Origin: Saccoglossus kowalevskii
Taxonomy: Eukaryota; Hemichordata; Enteropneusta; Harrimaniidae
Direction of reading: 5' to 3'
Length of the DNA stretch: 22,483 nt
Assembly: GCF_000003605.2 (NCBI RefSeq)
Contig: NW_003122837.1
Coordinates: 1 to 22,483 of the forward strand
The number at the start of each line of letters is the position of its first letter. Positions within the stretch are counted from its first letter, which is position 1. The translations under genes and the position numbers were made by a program. Positions 1 to 6,930 of the stretch are shown one piece after another. The notes beneath the pieces were generated by a model. That model saw only the letters and a program-made list of their open reading frames with translations, did not search any database and was not told the DNA's origin.

Positions 1-1597
1 AAAGTAGACTTATATGCGTTGAAGTACCATCGCATATATCGCATATACTATTTGCACTGTGGCGTATTAATTTTGAAAACAATATAAATGAACAGATGTC
101 ACGATCTATAATAGTCCAATGCAATGCAAGTCATATTAATTTTCACATGTATAATGCAGAAAATAGTTGAAATGCTAACTTTGCTGTGTTTTCTTTTGCT
201 ATATTCTCGAACTGTAATTCTGTTCAAAGGTCCAGATGCTTTTGTACTCGCACTGGTGTCAAGCACTACTAAAATAATTTGCCACTCAGACAATTATACT
301 CTACAAACTCTTTAACACATTACAAATAATTATCATTTTTACACAACGAATATGCCAATAATTTCAGTTCAAATTGACGGTTCATCTCATTTTATTTTAC
401 AGGCATCACATACTATTGATAGAAATGATGATAGAAATACGTGAAGGTACAATAATTAATGGAGACGCAGCACGTATACTACTGTCTATAATAAATTGAT
501 TATATAATAATTAACATCTAACCCAGATTACATAAACTTTGTATCGGGGACAGTGTTAATTTATCCATGTCAATGTGACATCGTCGTTATTTATACTTTC
601 TCATATGTGCGGCGCAAACAAATTCACGAAAAACGAATTTCTTTTTATTAGCGACCTAATAGACGAATCTGGGCGTTAACACTTATACTAGTAACTAAAT
701 GTTCAGCTTCATTAGTGGATTTTAGCAATATGGTGCCCTCAGTAATCTACATAAACAAACTAAAATTACACCACATCACTGGATGGTGGATGGCGCTATA
801 CTAAATTATTCGATGAGTATAAATCTATTTGACAGCTTAACTAACTAAATAACCTTTTAGTTGTTGGGTTAATACTGTTGCAATTGTGCATATATGCTCA
901 TCCAAAAATAAGATTAGTGCTCCTCAGATCTGTGCGTGATGATGAGTTAGGTAAGTTTAAACCATAGAAACTATAAAGATTATGTTTATGAATTAACATG
1001 AATTACGAGTAGCTCCGCGTACAAAATATTCACATAACCAGGTTTTTTCAGTACATGTACAGTTAGATAGTGTAAGAATACTCATTGACAAAATATGCTT
1101 TACATTCTGCCTCATTTTTCATCTGTTTAGCATACTTGGAAGGCATTTGACCTTATACTTCGACCTTACACATCTTAACAGGGAAAGTTTTAATTATTGC
1201 GCATATTTCTATATTTCTATATATACTAGCTCAATCGCTGTCAAGCTCGTTACATATATCACTTCATCATCTCATCGTCTATGAGATACGAGAAATGTGT
1301 TATTCTCATAACAGAGAATTAGTATCTTTCCATTAAACATGGGGAATACACTCATTATCATTAACCAAATTAAGGAAAAGTTCCATTTATCGATCCATGG
1401 GACTGTCAATATCGGTCCTAGGTGTTAGTATATTTCATAACACAAAACGCTGAGGTCATGCAGTATCGCAAATGAAAGTCGATGAAAGAAAACTATTTTC
1501 TGAATTATCAAACAAACTATAGCCAATCGATAATATGTTTATCAGAGTGTAAATTGTGACAAAAACTATTGGTTTTATGATTTTCTCTATGTTTCTT

Positions 1598-1603
1598 TTT
1601 ATT
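1598..1603 (-). other. Possible poly(A) signal of the ARSB-like gene
   Basis: AATAAA on the minus strand, about 350 bases downstream of the TGA stop. No nearer AATAAA or ATTAAA occurs, so this is the first canonical candidate. Equivalents lie at 9313-9318 and 17032-17037. Unproven. Confidence 0.35.
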
Positions 1604-1778
1604 TATAATAACATCACTATAGGAACATCTGCTAACATCGTTACAATGATTAGTGTATTCTTGCATACATGCATACATTTGCATCAAAACAAGAACTTGT
1701 ATGTCGCCCTAAACGTTATTAGTCCAGTGGCAGATCACTGATATCACACACGTGTTTGAATCCATACCACCACCTCTA

Positions 1779-1790
1779 TGTGACGTCACA
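1779..1790. promoter_or_regulatory. CRE-type palindrome TGTGACGTCACA
   Basis: Perfect 12-bp palindrome containing TGACGTCA, the full CREB/ATF site, about 160 bases beyond the stop of the sulfatase gene. An ACACGTGT E-box-like palindrome lies about 30 bases further from the stop. Both are kept in units 2 and 3 (CRE at 9494-9505 and 17213-17224). Function is inferred from the motif alone. Confidence 0.4.
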
Positions 1791-1951
1791 ACTAGGTAAT
1801 AACGTGTCTACGTATATGGTAGTAAGAATCATTAGTATAATAACAATATAGCGATGTCGAATGTATGATGATTGCCTATTACGCTTGAAATAATACACTA
1901 ACAATAACAATCGACATAATAATGTTCAAGATTCACGTGTCTTGTGTCAAA

Positions 1952-2256
1952 TCAGCCCAGTTTTAAAAGGGCAATTTTTTTATACGCCGCTAGATCCCAT
2001 GGCGCCAGTATGTGGTTGGGCATGAGGAGCTCTGCTTCATCTTGATTGATTGAAGGCTCGTTCAGTACTGGTAACACTGTTGGTAGGTATTCCCCTAATT
2101 TCTTCAGGCACTGCAGTACTTTGTCTGTCCTCGAGTCGGCCAGATTATTCGATTCAGTTGGATCTTCAGCTAAGTTGTAAAGACGTACAATTCGATTATC
2201 GCTTTCGTAAACTGTATCGTGATCACTTTCTGGAGCAGCAAACCAAATTGCTGGAC
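1952..2256 (-). CDS. ARSB: ARSB-like copy 1, terminal coding exon E
   Basis: 305 bp, from acceptor CATCAG to a TGA stop at 1954-1952. It completes the Gly codon and continues [18 protein letters not shown]. It contains the typical sulfatase C-terminal signature [16 protein letters not shown], then a helix ([20 protein letters not shown]) and the end of the protein, [12 protein letters not shown]. The 101 residues fit the length of the last human exon region. An 81-codon ORF on the opposite strand (2050-2295) is a shadow of this exon. Confidence 0.9.
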
Positions 2257-4843
2257 CTGATGTTTAAACAGGGTAGGACATTTAAGTTAAATTAAGGATT
2301 AAACAGTAACCTCTAACGCATACAATGTAGTATACCTTTCAACAAATAAAGACAAAGACTAGTGTAACCATAGAAACCATATTCAAAATGCTAGCATTGT
2401 AAGCAATTAATTAATTAATGTAATCTGATGTAAATTTATAATATGCAAATATTAATATGCATTTAAATAAAATCGTATTTTATGAGCATTGCAACGCGTT
2501 ATTCACTAATTTAGATTTCATGACTGATCTATAATTTAGTATCAGGGCTGATACTGAAACAAGATATTTACACAGTATTTACCTTGGTGCCCTGTTAATA
2601 ACTTCCAATCACCAACACGAACTGCTGCCTTTATTCCCACATCGAAATACTCGTTTTCCGTCCAACGATCTTTTGTTTTTGCCTTGTTCATCAATGATTC
2701 TGGAACCAAGTTTATGAGTACATCGTCCCGCATAGATGGTTGGTTTTTGCTTTTACAAATGTAAATAAAATATTAGGCGTTATACATTATACACATCAGT
2801 AGTACAGTGCTCTTATAATGTTTTTGCTGTGGAAATTCAGCATTCGAGAAAAGTATTTTCACAAGTAGCTATTTCTCAAACAATCTAGGTCAGGGGGACA
2901 TTGAACAAAACGTTTAAATTACCTTATAGTATTCCATTGGTCCACACCGTACAAATCCATTGATTTAATTTCATTACTATCACCACCAGCCAAACTTACA
3001 AATGTAGGAAGCCAGTCGGTAACGTGAATAAGTTGATGATTTGATGACCCTCTGACACGATAGTCCAGTAGTGGACTCGTAACAAACCCCACACCTCTTA
3101 CACCTCCTTCCCACAGTGTTGCTTTGGCGCCTTTGAGAGGCCAGTTGTTACCACTTGCATGGGGACCGCCATTGTCTAAATCAATTACAGAGTTGGCTTA
3201 AGTAGCAGTCCTATATTAGTTTGTGGCGAAATATACTTCCTTAAAAACTTAACTTAGCAAGTTAACAATATAAATAGAGATAATCGGTAAAACAAAAACT
3301 TGCTGGCAGTGAAATTAGAAGCAAAAATTATCCACACGAAGAATTTCATTCGACCTTTACGTGTGCCTTTGTAACACAGATATTCAGTAAATTAATCTTC
3401 ACATACTGTTATTTATCGTAGCATAACGTGTGTTGCTTTATAAGAAAATATTAGTGTTTGGGGACTTGTTTTGGGATATGTTGCTATCAATTGAATACAC
3501 TTCTAAGTAAATATTTTTGTTTTCAGAATTAACCTTAATATATGTTGTGCTTTCTATATGTGGTAAATTATTGTCATTCACGTGTACTCACCTGTTGATA
3601 CGACCAAAACAGTATTGTTCCATAGACCAGATTGTTTTAATTGTTCAACTACGCTGCCTATAGCATCGTCCATACATGTAACCATGGCAGCATACACACG
3701 TCTATCTGGATCTGTTATATGGGAATACATGTCTATGTAACTGTCGGGTGCCTGTAGAGGCACATGGGCAGCTTGAAATGCCAAGTACATAAACATTGGC
3801 TGAAATATACAAGAGGGTAAAACCGGTTATGTAATTCATAGATCATGGCGTTTGAAGTATGACTGAGACGTCGTAATATAATATTTAATAATGTGTGTCA
3901 TATTTTGCAATGACATACTTCACTGGAAATTGTCATTGAAACAATAAATAATACCAGAGGTACATTACTTGGGGTTTGCAACGCGCATATAACTGTATGG
4001 TGACATCATGCCAAGATCCCATTCAAGTCTCATCTCGTAGCTAACGAGACTGAGGCTATGACCTTTTGACATGACATAGGCGGTTTGTAATAAAACAATA
4101 AAATATATATTACTACATTCATAGTGAAAAAATGTAATACATCGAAAATGTACAGAAAATATAGTTATCGTAATCCGTAGTATCGTGAGCAGCTATTTGA
4201 TCCACCTGGACATCCCAGTATCCTAGTTACCTCGGGCATGCGCATTCAAATTTTACTGAGTTGGAACGCTTATGCGAGAGCGAGATTGAAACGGGATCTT
4301 GGTACCATGTCACCGTAGTGTACCTCTGATAATACGTAATGACAACCAGCGGTCATATTATAGTGAATCATGAACAACATTATAATGCTCATTTTATGTT
4401 TGAATGAAAGACACACCAAATACAACGTTTAACTGATATGGGATCTGTTATTCTTGAATATGGTTGCAGACAGATTTACAGCGTATCATGTCAAAATATA
4501 AAGTGACATTGTTAGAACTCGACGAGACTAGATGATGATCATTTGTACCCGAACTAATCGCAAAATTCCAAAAATGATCAGTTCGTATATTTTCTTGCAT
4601 GGAACGCGGGGATGCCATATATTACTCAAAATAATATTGCTATTGAGTCAAGAGTGTCGATGATATAATATGACCTTACCTTGTCGGCATTGTGATTTGC
4701 TATGATTGTTCTTGCCTCCTTAGAATATAAATCGGTAGAATATTCCCCAACATATTCGTGTGCAATACTTTTATCATCTCTGTATAATTGCCACCACTCG
4801 TTATTCTCGTAAGTATAGTGGTCAGTTTCCCCTCCAATTATAC
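1952..4843 (-). CDS. ARSB: Arylsulfatase B-like gene, 5'-partial, copy 1
   Basis: Lysosomal-type sulfatase of the ARSB/ARSI/ARSJ group, which in animals removes 4-sulfate from GalNAc residues of dermatan and chondroitin sulfate. The coding exons in order are 4680-4843, 3592-3799, 2923-3175, 2583-2749 and 1952-2256 (1097 nt, 364 full codons before TGA plus one Gly codon shared with a missing upstream exon). All four introns are GT-AG with phases 0, 1, 2 and 1. From memory of human ARSB these match its junctions, except that human exons 6 and 7 are one exon here. The length fits human residues 167-533. Second-half active-site residues are present: His in FQAAHVPLQ, Asp-Asn in STDNGG and Lys in LKGAKATLW. 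The N-terminal half (DD pair, CxPSR cysteine converted to formylglycine, GKWHxG) was not found upstream. An in-frame ATG at 4907 could give a 386-residue truncated product if transcription began locally. Whether it is a working gene or an open pseudogene is undecided. Confidence 0.85.
2583..2749 (-). CDS. ARSB: ARSB-like copy 1, exon D (human exons 6+7 fused)
   Basis: 167 bp, from acceptor GTAAAAG to donor GTAAAT. It begins with the base completing a Ser codon (NTIS) and encodes 55 full residues. DDVLINLVP corresponds to the LLHNIDP segment, and [19 protein letters not shown] to the conserved AIRHGNWKLLTGYPG. Human ARSB splits this stretch between two exons. Here there is no intron, while the outer boundaries keep the same phases (2 and 1). 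Confidence 0.88.
2923..3175 (-). CDS. ARSB: ARSB-like copy 1, exon C (human exon 5 equivalent)
   Basis: 253 bp, from acceptor ATTTAG to donor GTAATT. Its first two bases complete the Asp codon of DNGG, the second-half metal-binding pair (human Asp300-Asn301). Then follow [17 protein letters not shown], holding the Lys that contacts the sulfate in human ARSB (Lys318), [12 protein letters not shown], and [17 protein letters not shown]. The exon has no internal methionine until near its end, so it is easily missed by ATG-based ORF calling. It is the most family-typical exon in the unit. Confidence 0.93.
3592..3799 (-). CDS. ARSB: ARSB-like copy 1, exon B (human exon 4 equivalent)
   Basis: 208 bp, the same length as I recall for human ARSB exon 4. 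It starts in phase 0 with CCA (Pro) after TATTTCAG and ends TCAACAG before the consensus donor GTGAGT. It encodes 69 residues. [18 protein letters not shown] includes the active-site His (human His242 equivalent). [15 protein letters not shown] is the usual MDEAVG helix, and [13 protein letters not shown] carries the conserved N-x-T glycosylation sequon. Confidence 0.92.
3955..4328. mobile_element. MITE-like DNA element in the ARSB-like intron, copy 1
   Basis: 374-bp insertion inside the 880-bp intron between exons A and B. Its ends are the inverted pair CAGAGGTACA and TGTACCTCTG. The 7 bases outside each end are the same direct repeat, ATAATAC (3948-3954 and 4329-4335), as expected for a target-site duplication. 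The inverted similarity continues inward: GGTGACATCATGCCAAGATC at 4000-4019 pairs with the reverse complement of the stretch near 4292-4311. The left arm has about 30 extra bases after CATTAC. No transposase ORF is present, so it is non-autonomous. The CAGRGG-type end suggests hAT, but hAT duplications are 8 bp; a TA-target reading (TA flanking CCAGAGG and CCTCTGA) also fits. Family left open. Confidence 0.8.
4680..4843 (-). CDS. ARSB: ARSB-like copy 1, exon A (human exon 3 equivalent)
   Basis: 164 bp, starting in phase 1 with the last two bases of a Gly codon after the acceptor TACAAAG, and ending on a full Lys codon before GTAAGG. The peptide runs from [11 protein letters not shown] to IIANHNADK. 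It aligns with the human segment from GYLLGSEDYYSH to LITNHPPEK and keeps the YST element ([12 protein letters not shown]). The acceptor is set where human ARSB has its intron, within the Gly codon of TYFG. The frame stays open upstream to an ATG at 4905-4907, but those 21 residues do not resemble the family, which has PTRRGFD there. Confidence 0.8.
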
Positions 4844-5247
4844 CTTTGTATAATGTACGAGATCTTATTGGTAAATACGACTTCAAAGGCGTTTTATGTG
4901 TATACATTTCATATCGCGATATTGACGGATTGCAAATAAGTGTGTTAATGTGTACTTTGAGATCCTACTTCAAATGATAATGGAGAGTTGTGATAGTTTC
5001 AGTTAGTGACTTCAATTACATGTGCATTTGTGCATCAATCGCTGTAGGGGTTGTGTACGAAGTCAGACTACAGCGGAGGACAACATATAGTGAACGTGTC
5101 GACTGTAGGAACCCTTGTCATGCACGCATTCAAATAGCATTACGTGACTGTATTTTGTACTTAAAATGCTTCTCGCACACACGTGCCACTAGCCTTGGAT
5201 CCAGCTATTCAGAGTGCCCCTCCCCATTGAACTCAAGAATAGCCTGG
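4844..5247. other. Upstream region of the ARSB-like exons
   Basis: The missing 5' exons would begin in this direction. On the minus strand the frame of exon A stays open back to a TAG near 4970 and includes an ATG at 4907-4905 with G at -3. Nothing resembling GKWHxG, PTRRGFD or CxPSR was found. The 86-codon plus-strand ORF (4990-5250) is not recognised. Confidence 0.5.
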
Positions 5248-5254
5248 TGAATCG

Positions 5255-5270
5255 CTACGTAAATACGTAG
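5255..5270. repeat. Short hairpin palindrome in left inverted-repeat arm
   Basis: CTACGTA-AA-TACGTAG has perfect 7-bp arms. The right arm has the 12-bp palindrome AACTACGTAGTT at 7521-7532, at a matching distance from its end. Both are repeated in unit 2 at offset 7719; in unit 3 only the left-arm hairpin lies within the window. Confidence 0.7.
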
Positions 5271-5560
5271 ACGACACACAATTCTGCGTCATAACTGATT
5301 GGTCGTTTCCAGGATTTCAGTACATTACTATGGAAACTCACACACGCAGTCTGATCCGTGCGTAAGACCCGCCCACAGCCCCCATGGTCGATTCACTAGT
5401 CTACCAGTTGTAGATTATTCTTGGTCTTAGGACATCTAGCCGAGCGAGCTAATTTTGCTATTCTTCTTCACATAGGCCAGTACCTCTCTGCAAAGGGCAG
5501 ACTGTTGTTGTCAATTACTTTTCTACACAGTCATTTTTTTTCAGTTGTTTCGCCTGAAAA

Positions 5561-5581
5561 CCCCCGACAAAAAGTAGGGGG
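5561..5581. repeat. G/C hairpin CCCCC...GGGGG
   Basis: Five Cs and five Gs separated by an 11-base A-rich loop (GACAAAAAGTA), in otherwise AT-rich DNA. It is kept in all units and has no assigned role. Confidence 0.6.
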
Positions 5582-6003
5582 AAAAGGTATGTGACAACCG
5601 AAATATTCCCGATTTCTGTAAATACGAATATTTTTTTTTGCGCAGACTTCGTGCTATTTTATTAAACTCTGCAAACAAACTTCCACTTACATATATAGCA
5701 GGCCAAGGGGAAAGAAACATTGATGACTAATTTACTAATACCTCCGTTTATCTTCTTTTCTGGTAAATATGTTTATACTTTTTTCGAATTCGATTCTCTG
5801 CGCTTAACAACAGAACACCAAGAATTATTCAGTTTATAAAGTTATTTAAATCTAACGCAAATCTTGCATATATTAATCTAATTAAGCAAACATTTTATTA
5901 AGATTTAGGACGTAAAACGTTTTATTAAACTGATTAAAGTAACTGGATGACTTGAATGTATCTGTGCTAACCGACAAGGATTTGTAGTTCGAACATATTC
6001 GAT

Positions 6004-6026
6004 ATGCAAATGAGTCGTATGCAAAT
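6004..6026 (+). promoter_or_regulatory. Paired POU octamer motifs
   Basis: Two ATGCAAAT octamers start 15 bases apart (6004-6011 and 6019-6026), inside the inverted-repeat-bounded segment. Both are intact in unit 2 (13722-13744). In unit 3 (21446-21468) the second reads TTGCAAAT. Octamers of this kind bind POU proteins, but chance occurrence in AT-rich DNA is possible. Confidence 0.3.
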
Positions 6027-6893
6027 CTGTTTTGTGTAGTGACGTTAAGTAACGCACATCGAACTGTTCAGGATACTATTTGACCGTTTTATGTTGGATG
6101 ATAACCGTGGAAACGATTGTGATGTACGTGCGCTAAAGTTAGTATTTCGTCGTTTTTTGTGGGTGCTGGCAATAAGACCAAAGACGATAGGCACAGAGGG
6201 TAGGCAAAAGTACTTGGGTCAGCCACAGTTCCAGTTACTCAGACTGGTACTTGCAGCGTCAAAGCGTCTAGCTCATGAACAGAAGCTCACTTTTTTGGAA
6301 ACGTTCGGGTGTGAGAGGCTTTCAACCTATTCTTCATAATAGAAGAGTTATTACACGTCTCCAACTGACAAATAGGAGTTCGGTATATAACACATGTGAC
6401 CATTTTTTTTTTCAATGTGCCTACGATTTTTGACTCGTACCTTGACTTTGGTAGCTTGGTACCTCACACTCATTACTGTTTTTTTACATCTGCCGTATTA
6501 AAAGTAAAACACTACTTTCCCATATGGTTAACTATTGTTGTGGCAGTATTAGATTTGCTCTTTACTTGTCCCATGCAAGTTCCTTCATTGGAGCATTAAG
6601 CAGTCTTCTAAAATTGGCATTGAGTCATCTTACTTGAATACTTGTATGCTAGTTGTGACCTAATTCATCACCATAAGTAACGTTGAATGATGGCTGTTAT
6701 TTGAGGTAGTGTATTTGTAATTCATATCTTTTGGACATGCGGGGGAAACATTTACTTGCAAGCGGCGCACATGAAGGTGTCCTTTTCGAACTCGGACTTG
6801 TCGAAAGGCACATTTTCTAATCTCTGGCTCGGATTCGAATTTCAGGTCTTCAAGTCATTCACCAACCCCAATTTAAAACCAAGATCACAATTA

Positions 6894-6930
6894 ATATCAT
6901 CATCATTATATCATCATATCATTATCTATG
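6894..6930. repeat. ATC-rich microsatellite-like tract
   Basis: Irregular run of ATC and TATC words. It is the same in unit 2. In unit 3 (about 22334-22370) two extra Ts are inserted, which may be sequence error near the contig end. Confidence 0.6.

Larger units (their letters stand above)
1..1951. other. AT-rich spacer downstream of the gene, no gene recognised
   Basis: Only short ORFs of about 60 codons occur (for example 124-315 and 1556-1741 on plus, 99-293 on minus). None has a recognisable domain, and they fall in low-complexity AT-rich sequence. The equivalents are 7546-9666 and 15265-17385. Many of the between-copy differences lie here. It should contain the 3' UTR of the sulfatase transcript next to 1951. 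Confidence 0.6.

Noticed and set aside
866-953. Possible plus-strand exon ending in the ideal donor AG|GTAAGT near 952, with a hydrophobic frame
   Set aside because: There is no start codon or supported neighbouring exon, the acceptor is weak, and unit 2 has a non-silent change in the frame.
2050-2295. 81-codon plus-strand ORF with an apparent hydrophobic leader (repeated at 9765 and 17484)
   Set aside because: It lies antisense to the terminal sulfatase exon, whose reading is clearly homologous to the family. It is a shadow ORF.
4889-4930. CNPSIS string in frame just upstream of exon A, recalling the sulfatase CxPSR signature
   Set aside because: The essential Arg is replaced by Ile, the residues on both sides do not match the family, and about 50 residues including GKWHxG would have to be missing before exon A. 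The conserved intron boundary at 4843 also places this stretch in intron or leader sequence.
5181-5195. Minus-strand Gly-stop-Trp-His, resembling GKWHxG with Lys changed to a stop
   Set aside because: Only Gly, Trp and His agree. Flanking residues do not match the family, and the same short match can occur by chance.
6091-6339. 82-codon plus-strand ORF, identical in all units
   Set aside because: The units are so similar that conservation is uninformative. No domain, signal peptide or splice partner was seen.
6702-6723. TGAGGTAGT, the let-7 microRNA seed and following base
   Set aside because: The rest of the let-7 sequence diverges, and no complementary arm on either side would form a precursor hairpin.
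6823-6846. B-box-like GGATTCGAATT suggesting a tRNA-derived SINE
   Set aside because: There is no matching A box at the right distance, no tRNA fold and no A-rich tail.
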